The notes beneath the pieces were generated by a model, which made no database searches, was not told the DNA's origin, and worked only from the letters and a program-made list of their open reading frames with translations. DNA of 64,000 nucleotides from assembly GCF_003350925.1 (NCBI RefSeq), contig NZ_KZ857175.1, forward strand, positions 431,955 to 495,954, in the 5' to 3' direction. Origin of the DNA: Dyella tabacisoli. GTDB taxonomy: Bacteria; Pseudomonadota; Gammaproteobacteria; Xanthomonadales; Rhodanobacteraceae. The position numbers were made by a program, and so were the translations under genes. Positions 41,633-52,068 of this stretch are shown here, piece by piece; position 1 is the first letter of the stretch; each line of letters begins with the position of its first letter.

Positions 41633-42481
41633 TTATTGCTTGCTGGCAGGCTGCTGCGGGTTCTTTTTCTCCCACTTCTGCTGCTCGTCCAGCAACTCAT
41701 CGGGATTGAAGTTCTTGTCTTTAAGCCCCTGCATCTGCTCGATCACATCAGCCGGTGGATTGCCGTCGTAGATCTGGTAGAGGCGCTGCTGGCGATAGGC
41801 GTCGCGCAGGAATGCGTAAGGATCGTAGGCTGATTGCAGGAAGCTTTCCGCATCGATCGCCCGAGCGCGCAAGGTGACCAGGTACAGCACTTGCGGTATG
41901 TAGTACTGGCCGTAGTGGAAATCGTGGTTGCGCGAGACGTAGCTCAACGGGTCGAAGAAATAGCTGTCGACCGGCAAGCGCCAAACGTCGCGTACCGTGG
42001 TGGAGCCGACGAAAGGCAGCACCAGATAATCGCCTTCAGGCACGCCCCAGCGCGCCAGGGTTATGCCAAAGTCGTTTTCTTGCAGCGGAATGCCCATCTG
42101 GCTGGCCGGATCGAAAAAGCCGCCGACGCCCAAGGTCAGATTGACCAGGAAACGCCCGCTGCTCTGGATCGCCTGTTTCGGCCTCGCCTGCAGCAGGCTG
42201 TTGGCGATCGTGATCGGCATGCGGATATTGGTGAAGAAATCACTTACCGCGCGGCGTACCGGCGGGTTGGTCACCTTGCGGTAGCCCACTGCCACCGGGC
42301 GCACCACCGCCTTGTCCAGGCTGTCGTTGAAGGCGTAGGCCTTACGGTTGTATTTCTCCAGCGGATCGTCAGTGCGTGGCTTGGCAATGGAACAGCCGGC
42401 CAGCAGGGCGATCGCGACCAAAAGTGCGGCGCGCCGCAAGCGAGCGGATCGCAAGAAGGCTGAGAGGGAGGTCGGTAGCAT
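41633..42481 (-). CDS. mlaA: Outer-membrane lipoprotein MlaA (VacJ)
   Basis: 282 aa from ATG 42481. Lipoprotein signal with lipobox LLAGC (Cys at residue 29). The mature part has DPLEKYNRKAYAFNDSLDKA, VTNPPVRRAVSDFFTNIRMP, LGVGGFFDPASQMGI, WGVPEGDYLVLPFVG, all MlaA hallmarks. It removes phospholipid from the outer leaflet and passes it to MlaC. The C-terminal tail (about 40 aa: NPDELLDEQQKWEKKNPQQP) is charged and low-complexity. It is convergent with mlaB, completing the pathway in one locus; E. coli has it elsewhere. Confidence 0.94.
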   Translation of the reverse strand: MLPTSLSAFLRSARLRRAALLVAIALLAGCSIAKPRTDDPLEKYNRKAYAFNDSLDKAVVRPVAVGYRKVTNPPVRRAVSDFFTNIRMPITIANSLLQARPKQAIQSSGRFLVNLTLGVGGFFDPASQMGIPLQENDFGITLARWGVPEGDYLVLPFVGSTTVRDVWRLPVDSYFFDPLSYVSRNHDFHYGQYYIPQVLYLVTLRARAIDAESFLQSAYDPYAFLRDAYRQQRLYQIYDGNPPADVIEQMQGLKDKNFNPDELLDEQQKWEKKNPQQPASKQ

Positions 42482-42698
42482 CGACGAGGGGGTCCGCTGC
42501 GGGGAAGGTGACGGTAAAAGTGTACCGCCTGGTTTTTTATTATGCACGGCTGACGATCTCCTTTCGTCTCGAAGCTCAGTTGCCATGGCGCCTATGCCGG
42601 CTGAACCGGGCATCATACGGGGTGCCACATTGCCAGCCAAGCGCCCTCTGGCTACACTGGCTGGCATCTTAAGTCTCTTTATTCCCTAAGGATTTCAC

Positions 42699-42989
42699 AT
42701 GGCCCGTATTACCGTCGAGGACTGCCTAGAGGTGGTCGGTAACCGTTTCGACCTCGTGCAGATGGCGGCTAAACGCGCCCGCCAGCTTGCCAATGGCGCC
42801 GAACCTGCCGTCAACCCGGATCACGACAAGCCGACCGTGCTCGCCCTGCGTGAGATCGCGGCCCGTCGTATCGACCAGGCCACCATCGACGAAATCGATC
42901 GTGCCGAGAAGGAGCGCGCCGAGCGCGAAGCCCAGGAATGGGCTGCGGCCGAGGTTGATGACGATTTGTCGAAAGGCGGAGACGACTGA
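42699..42989 (+). CDS. rpoZ: DNA-directed RNA polymerase subunit omega
   Basis: 96 aa. [37 protein letters not shown] and [16 protein letters not shown] are the omega signature, followed by an acidic C-terminal tail ([20 protein letters not shown]). AAGGAT eight bases upstream of the ATG is the ribosome site. Omega takes part in binding ppGpp, and spoT follows 157 bp downstream, a common pairing. A 46-codon frame begins in the stop codon (TGATG). Confidence 0.96.
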   Translation: MARITVEDCLEVVGNRFDLVQMAAKRARQLANGAEPAVNPDHDKPTVLALREIAARRIDQATIDEIDRAEKERAEREAQEWAAAEVDDDLSKGGDD

Positions 42990-43129
42990 TGGATGGCGGC
43001 GGCTGTCATATGCGAGTGCGTCGCGCCGGCCTTGCCGGTGTGACGCGCTGGCTTGCCGACACTGCCGCCGCCCTTCGTAGTCATCAGGTTTACATCAGTT
43101 GCAGTCAGCGACACGAGGCGGCTGCCTGA
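42989..43129 (+). CDS. Possible 46-aa ORF between rpoZ and spoT
   Basis: ATG overlaps the rpoZ TGA (TGATG at 42987-42991). 46 codons, arginine-rich, with three Cys/His-containing stretches (GGGCHMRVRRAG, ISCSQRHEA). No family was recognised and no independent support exists beyond the coupling. It may simply be a random open frame in GC-rich DNA. Confidence 0.25.
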   Translation: MDGGGCHMRVRRAGLAGVTRWLADTAAALRSHQVYISCSQRHEAAA

Positions 43130-43146
43130 GCCGGCGCCGAACTTCT

Positions 43147-45312
43147 ATGCCGACGGCCACGCATCTTTCCCCCGTGGATACGTCAACGTTGCCGCCGTAT
43201 GTATTGGCTTTGAAAGAACGCGTGTCTTACCTGCCCGAAGCGCAGGTGGCGCGTGTGCTGCGCGCCTACGAAATAGGTGCCCAGGCGCATGAAGGGCAGG
43301 AGCGCAAAAGCGGCGAGCCCTACATCACCCATCCGGTCGCCGTCGCGAGCATTCTGGCCGAGTTGGGGCTGGATGCAGAGACCATTATCGCGGCGATCCT
43401 GCACGATACCCTCGAAGACACCGAGCTAAGCCGTACCGAGTTGGCTGGCGAGTTCGGCGAAGCGGTAGCCGAGTTGGTCGATGGTGTGACCAAGCTGGAC
43501 AAAATGCGCTTCGGCAGTCGCCAAGAGGCCGATGCCGAAAGTTTCCGCAAAATGCTGTTGGCGATGGCACGCGATCTGCGTGTGATTCTGATTAAGTTGT
43601 CCGACCGTTTGCATAACATGCGCACGCTTGGCGCCAAAGATGCGCCATCGCGTCGTCGCATCGCCCGCGAAACGCTGGAGATTTACGCCCCCATCGCACA
43701 GCGCCTGGGCATGAACAAATTCAAGGCCGAGCTGCAGGACCTCGGTTTTCGCGCCCTGTATCCGGACCGCTACCGTGTTATCAGCGAGCGCATTCGCGCC
43801 GCCATCGGCAATCGTCGCGAAGCGATGGGCAAAATCGAGACGGCCTTGTCGGCACGCCTGACGGTCGAGCATTTGCCGGTTCGCGTCGTCGGCCGGATCA
43901 AGTCGCCGTGGAGCATCTACTCCAAGATGCGCAACGAGCACAAAAGTTTTGCGCAATTAATGGATGTCTACGGTTTTCGCGTCGTCGTCGATAACGCGAT
44001 GAGTTGTTACATGGCGTTGGGTGCGGTGCATTCGCTGTACAAGCCGGTAGACCGTCGTTTCAAAGATTTCATCGCGATTCCGAAAGCCAACGGCTATCAG
44101 TCGCTGCATACGGTGCTGCTGGGGCCGTTCGGCGCGCCGATCGAGGTACAGATCCGCACCGCTGAGATGGATTCGGTGGCCGAGCGCGGCGTGGCTGCGC
44201 ATTGGGCCTATAAGACCGATAGCGGCCCGGCGAACAGTGCGCAGGCGCGTGCCCGCGAATGGCTGTCCTCCTTGGCCGATAGCCAGGCAAACACGGCCTC
44301 GTCGGCGGAATTCATCGAAAACGTCAAGATCGACCTGTTTCCAGACGAGGTTTATCTGTTCACGCCGCGCGGCGACATTCTTTCGCTGCCACGCAATGCG
44401 ACCGCACTCGATTTTGCCTATGCCGTGCATACCGATGTCGGCGATCACGCAGTGGCCGCCCGCGTCGACAAGAAGTTGCTGCCGTTGCGTACCCGGCTGG
44501 AATCGGGTCAGTTGGTGGAAGTCATTACCGCGCCGTCGGCAGTGCCTAATCCAGCCTGGCTGGAGTCTGTGGTTACCGGCAAGGCGCGCACCGCGATTCG
44601 CCAGTATCTGAAGCATTTGCAGCATGAGGATGCGGTCGACTTCGGCCATCGCATGCTTGATCGCGCGCTGGATGCCTTGGGCAGCAGCCTGGATGCGATT
44701 CCGCCGGCCGTGCTGGATCGCTTTCTTGAGGCAGCCAAGCTCAAGCGGTTGGAAGAGTTGCTGTCCGAGATCGGCTTGGGCAACCGCATGCCGCATATGG
44801 TTGCCAACCAGCTTCTTGCTTCGCGCGGTAAACAGAAGGGGCAGGCGCCGTTACCGACACAAGTGGCCGAGAAGATCACCATCACCGGCGCCGAACGCGG
44901 CGTGTTGAGCTTTGCAGCATGCTGCCATCCCTTGCCGGGCGACGAGATTATTGGCTATCTCTCTTCGGGCAAAGGCGTGGTCGTGCATCGCGTCGAATGT
45001 CCCAATGTGGTGGAGCTGCGCAAGTCGCCGGAGCGTTGCGTGGCGATCGAATGGGATCGCGACGTACAGGGCGATTACCACGCCGAGCTACGCATCGAAG
45101 TGCTTAACCGCCCAGGCGTCTTGGCTACTATCGCCGCGGCGATTGCGGCGGCTAATTCGAACATTTCGAATGTGGAATACGTCGAACGCGATGCCGCTGC
45201 CGCCACCCTGTTGTTTGCGCTGGAAGTGAAGAGTCGCAAGCATCTCGCCGACGTGATTCGTCGCGTGCGGCGCACTGGGGCGGTTAGCGGGGCGTATCGG
45301 TATCCGCTTTGA
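43147..45312 (+). CDS. spoT: Bifunctional (p)ppGpp synthetase/hydrolase
   Basis: 721 aa from ATG 43147 (open frame begins 16 codons earlier). Full RelA/SpoT layout: HD hydrolase domain with H86-D87 in AILHDTLEDTELS and PYITHPVAVA; synthetase domain with VYGFRVVVDNAMSCYMAL, FKDFIAIPKANGYQSLHTV and EVQIRTAEMDSVAERGVAAH; TGS domain from DLFPDEVYLFTPRGDI to TAPSAVPNPAWLE; zinc-finger-like/helical region with CCHPLPGDEIIGY; and C-terminal ACT domain (LNRPGVLATIAAAIAAANSN). The intact HD motif shows that it can hydrolyse ppGpp. Confidence 0.96.
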   Translation: MPTATHLSPVDTSTLPPYVLALKERVSYLPEAQVARVLRAYEIGAQAHEGQERKSGEPYITHPVAVASILAELGLDAETIIAAILHDTLEDTELSRTELAGEFGEAVAELVDGVTKLDKMRFGSRQEADAESFRKMLLAMARDLRVILIKLSDRLHNMRTLGAKDAPSRRRIARETLEIYAPIAQRLGMNKFKAELQDLGFRALYPDRYRVISERIRAAIGNRREAMGKIETALSARLTVEHLPVRVVGRIKSPWSIYSKMRNEHKSFAQLMDVYGFRVVVDNAMSCYMALGAVHSLYKPVDRRFKDFIAIPKANGYQSLHTVLLGPFGAPIEVQIRTAEMDSVAERGVAAHWAYKTDSGPANSAQARAREWLSSLADSQANTASSAEFIENVKIDLFPDEVYLFTPRGDILSLPRNATALDFAYAVHTDVGDHAVAARVDKKLLPLRTRLESGQLVEVITAPSAVPNPAWLESVVTGKARTAIRQYLKHLQHEDAVDFGHRMLDRALDALGSSLDAIPPAVLDRFLEAAKLKRLEELLSEIGLGNRMPHMVANQLLASRGKQKGQAPLPTQVAEKITITGAERGVLSFAACCHPLPGDEIIGYLSSGKGVVVHRVECPNVVELRKSPERCVAIEWDRDVQGDYHAELRIEVLNRPGVLATIAAAIAAANSNISNVEYVERDAAAATLLFALEVKSRKHLADVIRRVRRTGAVSGAYRYPL

Positions 45313-45327
45313 GAGAAAGGTGCGGAT

Positions 45328-45356
45328 GGGGAATAGGGAACGGGGAACGGGGAACG
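45328..45356. repeat. Inverted, degenerate GTTCCCC units after spoT
   Basis: Four units in opposite orientation (GGGGAAT, AGGGAAC, GGGGAAC, GGGGAAC), lying 96 bp before the GTTCCCC tract in front of ridA. The two blocks could pair as a long stem with an AT-rich loop. Confidence 0.85.
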
Positions 45357-45445
45357 TGAAGTTCGAGGGGATATTGCAGGTCCGCGTTCTTTTTTGATTT
45401 TTCTTTGTTTTTTCTCTTGCTTTTTTGCTCATGCTTTTTAGGCTT

Positions 45446-45527
45446 TTCCCCGTTCCCCGTTCCCCGTTCCCCGTTCCCCGTTCCCCGTTCCCCGTTCCCC
45501 GTTCCCCGTTCCCCGTTCCCCGTTCCC
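45446..45527. repeat. GTTCCCC 7-bp tandem repeat tract upstream of ridA
   Basis: TTCCCC followed by ten perfect GTTCCCC units (45452-45521) and a partial GTTCCC. It ends just before a GAGGAAA ribosome site, 11 bp before the ridA ATG, the same relative place as the tract before rpe. Confidence 0.97.
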
Positions 45528-45538
45528 GAGGAAAACTC

Positions 45539-45922
45539 ATGTCTCGCAGCATCATCAGTACCGACCAAGCTCCGGCCGCGATTGGCCCTTATTCGCAAGC
45601 CGTACGTGTGGGCAGCACGGTGTATTTCTCGGGCCAGATTCCGCTGGATCCGGCGACTGGCGTATTGGTTGAGGGTGATATTGCGGTGCAGACGCGTCGA
45701 GTATTCGACAATCTCACTGCGGTGGCGCAGGCCGCCGGTGGTTCGTTGGGGCAGGTCGTGCGAGTGGGTATTTACGTGACCGATCTTGCCCATTTTGCGA
45801 CCGTGAATGCAGTGATGGCCGAGTATTTTCATGCACCATTCCCGGCGCGCTCCACCATCGAGGTCTCTGCCTTGCCAAAGGCGGCGCAGGTCGAGGTTGA
45901 CGCGATAATGGTGCTGGATTGA
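45539..45922 (+). CDS. ridA: 2-iminobutanoate/2-iminopropanoate deaminase
   Basis: 127 aa from ATG 45539. Hydrolyses the reactive enamines/imines released by threonine dehydratase and other PLP enzymes. Motifs: [67 protein letters not shown] and a C-terminal [20 protein letters not shown] with the catalytic Arg. The frame is open through the 7-bp repeat tract (giving a period-7 PFPVPRS peptide) to 45425, but the RBS GAGGAAA between tract and ATG supports the start used. Confidence 0.96.
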   Translation: MSRSIISTDQAPAAIGPYSQAVRVGSTVYFSGQIPLDPATGVLVEGDIAVQTRRVFDNLTAVAQAAGGSLGQVVRVGIYVTDLAHFATVNAVMAEYFHAPFPARSTIEVSALPKAAQVEVDAIMVLD

Positions 45923-45995
45923 GCAGGATCTGACATCCAGCAAGGCGTCGATTGACTATGCCTGTTGGTACTTGGACTCGGGTAGGCTTGTCATC

Positions 45996-48104
45996 ATGTC
46001 TGCTCGCCCCGCACGCCCCATGATTGCTAACGATACCGGCACCATGCCGGTATCGGCGTTGAGCGGTGTAGGGCCGGCACTGGTTGAGTCGCTTAAGCGG
46101 TTGGGTCTGGAGCGGGTGCAGGATCTCTGGTTTCACCTGCCGTTGCGTTATGAGGACAAGACCCACGTGACCACGCTGGCTGACCTGCGGCCCGGCGAGC
46201 GTGCCCAGGTCGAGGGTGTCGTCGAAACGGTCGAGAGTGGCTTTCGTTATCGACCGCAGTTGAAGGTGGCGATTGGCGATGGTGTAGGGCAAACGCTACT
46301 GCTGCGTTTCTTTCATTTTCGCCGCACTCAGGCCGAGCAACTGCGGCCGGGTACGCGCCTGCTTTGCTACGGCGAGGCGCGGATGGGGGCGCAAGGGCTG
46401 GAGATGGTGCATCCGCAGTACCAACGGATCACCACAGAGGTGCCTATCACGGTCGAAGAGCGACTCAGCCCGGTATATCCGACCACCGAGGGCCTTGGCC
46501 AAAAACGTCTGGCGGGTGTGATCGACAAGGCGTTGGCGCTGCTGCCGCCGGATGCGCAGTTGGAACTGATTCCGCCTGAACTATGTGCCGAGCATGGACT
46601 TAGCTCGTTGCGCGAAGCCTTGCTGTATGTGCACCGGCCGCCGCCGGATGCCCACATGGGCCAGCTCACCTTAGGCCGTCACCCCACTCAGCAGCGTTTA
46701 GCCTTTGAAGAGTTGCTTACGCAGCACCTTAGCCTGAAACGCATGCGGGCAGCCGTGCGGCGCCGGCATGCGCCGGTGCTGGGTGGTGATGGTCAATTGC
46801 GGCGGCGCTTACAAGATGGGTTGCCGTTTCAGTTGACGGCTGCCCAGCAGCGAGTCACTCGCGAAGTTGCCGTGGATCTTGTTCAACCCAAGCCGATGTT
46901 GCGCTTGGTGCAAGGCGATGTGGGGTCGGGCAAAACCGTAGTCGCGGCATTGGCGGCGCTGGCGGCATTGGAGGCGGGGCGCCAAGTCGCTTTGATGGCG
47001 CCCACAGAGCTGCTTGCCGAGCAGCATCTGCGAAACTTCCGGCATTGGCTTGCGCCGCTCGATATCGAGGTCGAGTGGCTGGCGGGCAAGGTGCAGGGCA
47101 AGGCGCGGCAAAAAGCCTTGCAGCGGGTGGCCGATGGCGCGCCGATCGTGATCGGCACCCATGCCTTGATGCAAGAGGGCGTGAGCTTCGCCCGGCTCGG
47201 GTTAGTGATCGTCGATGAGCAGCACCGCTTTGGCGTGCATCAGCGCCTCGCCTTGCGTGACAAAGGGCTCGAAGGCGAGCAGGTGCCGCATCAACTCGTA
47301 CTCACCGCGACACCGATTCCCCGCACTTTGGCGATGAGCGCGTACGCCGATTTAGACGTCTCATCGATTGACGAATTGCCGCCTGGTCGCACGCCGGTGC
47401 AGACGATTGCCATCTCCAATGGCCGTCGCCACGAAGTGATCGAACGTATCCATGTTGCCTGTGCCGAGGGTCGTCAGGTGTATTGGGTGTGTACCTTGAT
47501 CGAGGAGTCCGAGCAGTTGCGCGCGCAAGCTGCCGAAGTGGCGCATGCGGAGCTTTCTGCTGCGCTGCTCGGCTTCCATGTCGGTTTGATCCACGGACGC
47601 ATGAAACCGAAAGAAAAGCAGGCGGTGATGGATGCTTTCAAGGCCGGTGAGCTGGCTGTACTGGTGGCGACCACGGTGATCGAAGTTGGCGTGGATGTAC
47701 CTAACGCCAGTCTGATGGTGATCGAGAACAGCGAGCGGCTTGGCCTGGCCCAGTTGCATCAGCTTCGGGGTCGTGTCGGCCGTGGCGCGGTGGCCTCCAA
47801 TTGCGTGCTGCTCTACCAGCCGCCGCTAGGTCAGTTGGCTCGCGAACGATTGCAGGTAATGCGCGAAACCAATGATGGTTTTCGCATCGCCGAGAAAGAT
47901 CTGGAGCTGCGTGGCCCCGGCGAAGTATTGGGTACGCGCCAAACCGGCCAGCTCAGTTTTCGCATCGCCGACCTTGCCCGCGATGCCCATTTGCTACCGG
48001 CAGTGCAGAGCGTGGGCGAGCGCATGCTGAGGTTGCATCCGAAGCATGCAGAGCAGTTGATCGAACGCTGGGTGGGCGGTGCCGCGCGCTATGTCCATGC
48101 GTAA
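45996..48104 (+). CDS. recG: ATP-dependent DNA helicase RecG
   Basis: 702 aa from ATG 45996 (ATG 46020 also possible; the TTG at 45972 is less likely). N-terminal wedge domain: LSGVGPALVESLKRLGLERV, WFHLPLRYEDKT, then OB fold; helicase motor: LVQGDVGSGKTVVAALAAL (Walker A), MAPTELLAEQH, LVIVDEQHRFGVHQRL (Walker B DEQH), TATPIPRTLAMSAY, and the C-terminal HQLRGRVGRGAVAS. Reverses stalled forks and processes Holliday junctions. It lies 73 bp after ridA and 85 bp before a nucleoside hydrolase gene. Confidence 0.96.
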   Translation: MSARPARPMIANDTGTMPVSALSGVGPALVESLKRLGLERVQDLWFHLPLRYEDKTHVTTLADLRPGERAQVEGVVETVESGFRYRPQLKVAIGDGVGQTLLLRFFHFRRTQAEQLRPGTRLLCYGEARMGAQGLEMVHPQYQRITTEVPITVEERLSPVYPTTEGLGQKRLAGVIDKALALLPPDAQLELIPPELCAEHGLSSLREALLYVHRPPPDAHMGQLTLGRHPTQQRLAFEELLTQHLSLKRMRAAVRRRHAPVLGGDGQLRRRLQDGLPFQLTAAQQRVTREVAVDLVQPKPMLRLVQGDVGSGKTVVAALAALAALEAGRQVALMAPTELLAEQHLRNFRHWLAPLDIEVEWLAGKVQGKARQKALQRVADGAPIVIGTHALMQEGVSFARLGLVIVDEQHRFGVHQRLALRDKGLEGEQVPHQLVLTATPIPRTLAMSAYADLDVSSIDELPPGRTPVQTIAISNGRRHEVIERIHVACAEGRQVYWVCTLIEESEQLRAQAAEVAHAELSAALLGFHVGLIHGRMKPKEKQAVMDAFKAGELAVLVATTVIEVGVDVPNASLMVIENSERLGLAQLHQLRGRVGRGAVASNCVLLYQPPLGQLARERLQVMRETNDGFRIAEKDLELRGPGEVLGTRQTGQLSFRIADLARDAHLLPAVQSVGERMLRLHPKHAEQLIERWVGGAARYVHA

Positions 48105-48189
48105 ACCTTGGCTACTCAAGTCTGGGCTACTCAAAGACCTTGAACAGGTTCTAAGCTACTTGGCCCGAGCCCAACGAGCCTAAGCCTTT

Positions 48190-49125
48190 ATGAGCAAGCC
48201 GCAACTGCTGATCGACACCGATCCTGGCGTAGACGACGCGCTGGCCATCTTGATGGCGCATGCGCACGCCGATGTCGCTGGATTAAGCGTTGCAGCGGGT
48301 AATGTCGGGCTGGCTCATACCGTGCGCAACGCGCGAACCCTGATTGACCTGGTGGGTGCTTCCACGCCGATATTCGCGGGCTGTCCCACGCCGCTGGTGC
48401 GTATGCCCGAAGAGGATGCCGCGTTTGTGCACGGCAAGGATGGTCTGGGCGATGTCGGCTTTCCTGAGCCGAAGGCGCAGGCCGGCGACGAGCAGGCCGC
48501 CCTGGCCTTGTTGCGCCTGACCCGAGAGCGCCCCGGTGAGCTGACTTTGGTAGCGCTGGCGCCACTGACCAACCTGGCATTGGCGCTACGGCTGGATCCG
48601 AGCCTGCCTGAGCGTGTCGCGCGGCTGGTCGTGATGGGCGGGGCGGTGACGGGTCACGGCAATACGGAGAAAGTGCCGGCGGAGTTCAACGTCGGCTTCG
48701 ATCCGGAATCGGCGCACGTGGTGTTCGAGGCGTTTCCGCAGTTCGACCTGGTCGATTGGGAGGCTACGCTGCGGCATGCCTTCGACGAGACCGAATTCAA
48801 TCATTGGCTGGTCGCGGGCGATCATCGCGCGGTGTTTTTCGGCAAAGTATTTCAGACCGCACGCGCTTTCAATCTGAAAAAACAGCGCCGGGGAGTAATT
48901 GCCGCCGATGCGCTGGCGATGGCGGTGGCGATCGATCCGAGCATCATCACGCGTAGCGAGAACCGCCATGTCGCGGTGGAACTGGATGGTCGTTTGACTC
49001 GCGGGGCTACCGTAGTGGACTGGGCCGGCCGTTTAGGCAAGCCGGTCAATGCGCGGGTCGTGCTGGATGTGGATCAGCAGCGCTTTGCCGCTATGGTGCG
49101 AAAAGCCTTGGGCGCGGAAAAATGA
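48190..49125 (+). CDS. Inosine-uridine preferring nucleoside hydrolase family protein
   Basis: 311 aa. Signature IDTDPGVDDALAILMAHAHA at residues 8-27 with the Ca-binding Asp cluster (D9, D11, D15, D16). Further conserved parts: VAAGNVGLAHTVRNAR, PLTNLALALRLDPSL, VVMGGAVTGHGN and EFNVGFDPESAHVVF. Releases ribose from nucleosides or related compounds; the substrate preference cannot be decided. It is probably in its own short operon, followed by a 163-bp gap with the rpmE2 promoter. Confidence 0.92.
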   Translation: MSKPQLLIDTDPGVDDALAILMAHAHADVAGLSVAAGNVGLAHTVRNARTLIDLVGASTPIFAGCPTPLVRMPEEDAAFVHGKDGLGDVGFPEPKAQAGDEQAALALLRLTRERPGELTLVALAPLTNLALALRLDPSLPERVARLVVMGGAVTGHGNTEKVPAEFNVGFDPESAHVVFEAFPQFDLVDWEATLRHAFDETEFNHWLVAGDHRAVFFGKVFQTARAFNLKKQRRGVIAADALAMAVAIDPSIITRSENRHVAVELDGRLTRGATVVDWAGRLGKPVNARVVLDVDQQRFAAMVRKALGAEK

Positions 49126-49223
49126 GGCTGGGACTCGGCTGGTAGCTTGCTTTAGGGCTATCTCTCAAGTGCGGGCAGGGGGCGCCCAGATAGGCTGCCT
49201 AGAGGTTTTAAGACTGCCTCAGG

Positions 49224-49253
49224 TTGACTATGTCATTGAGTGGTTTATATAAT
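49224..49253 (+). promoter_or_regulatory. Sigma-70 promoter of rpmE2
   Basis: TTGACT at 49224-49229 and TATAAT at 49248-49253 with an 18-bp spacer. The -10 is a perfect consensus and the -35 differs by one base. The transcript would begin near 49260, about 29 bp before the ATG. Confidence 0.8.
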
Positions 49254-49288
49254 GCCGCTCTTGTCACCTACCGCTTTAGAGTCAGCTT

Positions 49289-49540
49289 ATGAAGCCCGAT
49301 ATCCATCCGAATTACCGGCCGGTGGTGTTCCAGGACCTGTCGTCTGAGTTCGCGTTTCTTACGCGCTCGACGATTGCCGCCAAGGACACCGTCAAGTGGG
49401 AAGACGGCAACGAGTACCCGCTGATCAAAGTGGATATCTCAAGCCATTCTCATCCGTTTTACACCGGCAAGCAGAAGACGCTTGACGTTGGTGGCCGCGT
49501 CGACAAGTTCCGCCGCCGCTATGCGGGTGCCGCGAAGTAA
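49289..49540 (+). CDS. rpmE2: 50S ribosomal protein L31 type B
   Basis: 83 aa: [41 protein letters not shown] with RRRY. It lacks the CxxC zinc motif of type A L31, so it is the zinc-independent paralogue that often replaces RpmE under zinc limitation. The window has no zinc-binding rpmE copy. A consensus promoter precedes it (49224-49253) and an intrinsic terminator follows at 49592. No Zur box was recognised upstream. Confidence 0.95.
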   Translation: MKPDIHPNYRPVVFQDLSSEFAFLTRSTIAAKDTVKWEDGNEYPLIKVDISSHSHPFYTGKQKTLDVGGRVDKFRRRYAGAAK

Positions 49541-49591
49541 TTACTGCCGTTGCGTCGCCGCTAAACGGTGATGCTGCGAAGTCAGTTCAAG

Positions 49592-49624
49592 CACGGGGTA
49601 AGTGCAAACTTGCCCCGTGTTTTT
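49592..49624 (+). terminator. Rho-independent terminator of rpmE2
   Basis: Twelve-bp stem CACGGGGTAAGT/ACTTGCCCCGTG (one G-T pair) around GCAA, followed by TTTTT. Confidence 0.93.
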
Positions 49625-49684
49625 GTGTGTCCGTCATTCAACCTTATTTCGACCATCCGCGGTCGAATGTGTGACGGAGTGATG

Positions 49685-49693
49685 TGCGATAAT
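49685..49693 (+). promoter_or_regulatory. Putative extended -10 of gltA
   Basis: TGCGATAAT, an extended -10 (TGn then GATAAT at 49688-49693), about 125 bp before the gltA start. No matching -35 is clear. Confidence 0.45.
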
Positions 49694-49818
49694 GCGCGCC
49701 GTCGTATAGCCGCTGTGTGTTTACTCAAGCACCTGGCTGAGCGCGACGCCCACATTCCCTCGTTGATAGGCGCCGTCCCCACGGTCGTCCCGTTGATGAC
49801 TACGTGAAGGAGGTTTCT

Positions 49819-51114
<1,296 letters not shown>

Positions 51115-51151
51115 GGCCCCAGTAAACGCTGAGGCTTGTACCTGTGATAAC

Positions 51152-51185
51152 AAACGCCCCGGTTCAAAGCCGGGGCGTTTTTGTT
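51152..51185. terminator. Bidirectional terminator after gltA
   Basis: Stem AACGCCCCGG/CCGGGGCGTT around TTCAAAG, with flanking A and T runs. It ends gltA and the converging minus-strand gene at 51189. Confidence 0.93.
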
Positions 51186-51188
51186 TGG

Positions 51189-51860
51189 TCAGCGTAGGGC
51201 CGTAGCCAGCTTGCTTTCGAAATCGTCAATCTCGTCTTCGGCCAGCAAGGTCTCGACCATGGAGAGTGAGGCGCGGCGCATCGGTTTTTCGTCGATGCGA
51301 TCCAGTGGGGCCTGGCGCAAGGCATCGCGCGGCAGCACCGTAAGGTCAAATGGCAGCGTGTCAGCGGCAAACAGCAGTACCGGATACTCGGTTTGTTCGT
51401 CGCGGCTGGTGCGTAAACGGCGTGTCTGCATCTCTACCGGTACGCCATGCTCATGCAAGAACAGGCTTACCGCATCGGGGTCGTCGCTGAAGACATGCAG
51501 GCAAACGGCCGAATGCGCGTCGGCGGTGCCATCGAGTACGGTGCCGACCAGTCGCGGTTCGTAGGCACGTAGAAAGCGCATGGCTTCAACCGCGGCCTCG
51601 CGTCGTTCGCGCAGTAATTGTGGTTGGCTGTCAGGATGAAACAGGCGCTGATGCTCGCGTATGGCCTGTTCGATTTCGTCATTGCGTGGCAACGCTTGCG
51701 TGTCGTGAATGCCGAGCCGCTCAGCGGCTTTGAGTTTGGCGTGGTGGAAATCGCGGATACCGTGTTCGCTCATCAATCGTGCCGCTTCTTGAGCGACGCG
51801 CAAGCGATTGCGCTGTACCCGGTCCTGTGCGTGGATGCGATGGTGTTCGCCTCGCGCCAT
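51189..51860 (-). CDS. Hypothetical protein, Xanthomonadales-type
   Basis: 223 aa from ATG 51860 (earlier codons up to 51974 fall into the repeat region). Not assigned to a family. Visible features: a basic N-terminal helix ([20 protein letters not shown]), [20 protein letters not shown], a mixed alpha/beta core ([60 protein letters not shown]) and an acidic C-terminus. The [11 protein letters not shown] segment followed by a predicted strand faintly resembles nucleotidyltransferase-fold proteins, but the catalytic pattern is not clear. It lies alone between the gltA terminator and the repeat pair before mrcA. Confidence 0.7.
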   Translation of the reverse strand: MARGEHHRIHAQDRVQRNRLRVAQEAARLMSEHGIRDFHHAKLKAAERLGIHDTQALPRNDEIEQAIREHQRLFHPDSQPQLLRERREAAVEAMRFLRAYEPRLVGTVLDGTADAHSAVCLHVFSDDPDAVSLFLHEHGVPVEMQTRRLRTSRDEQTEYPVLLFAADTLPFDLTVLPRDALRQAPLDRIDEKPMRRASLSMVETLLAEDEIDDFESKLATALR

Positions 51861-51941
51861 GACGGTGATCCCCCTCAAAGAGTGAGCCTGCGCGTCAGTG
51901 TAAATACCGTCTCCCATTCCCGTGCAAAAGGGTGAGGGCGG

Positions 51942-51972
51942 GTAGGTTGGGGTGAGCGCAGCGAACCCCAAC
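51942..51972. repeat. REP-like hairpin element, copy 1
   Basis: 31-bp element whose ends GTTGGGGT/ACCCCAAC form an eight-bp stem. It recurs in inverted form at 52069-52099. Such GTTGGGGT...ACCCCAAC elements look like dispersed intergenic palindromes. Confidence 0.75.
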
Positions 51973-52068
51973 ACGGTAAAGCGGTAACGTTTTGGTATTG
52001 GGATGACGCGGTAACGAATTGGGTACCCGGTTGTGTTGTAGGGAGGCGAGAGTTTAGTGGGGCGCGAC

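Noticed and set aside
45425-45538. Extension of ridA through the GTTCCCC tract
   Set aside because: It only encodes the repeat as PFPVPRS units; a ribosome site lies between tract and the ATG at 45539, and RidA proteins begin there.
49568-49807. 79-aa ORF between rpmE2 and gltA
   Set aside because: Covers the rpmE2 terminator and the gltA promoter; no domain and no ribosome site.
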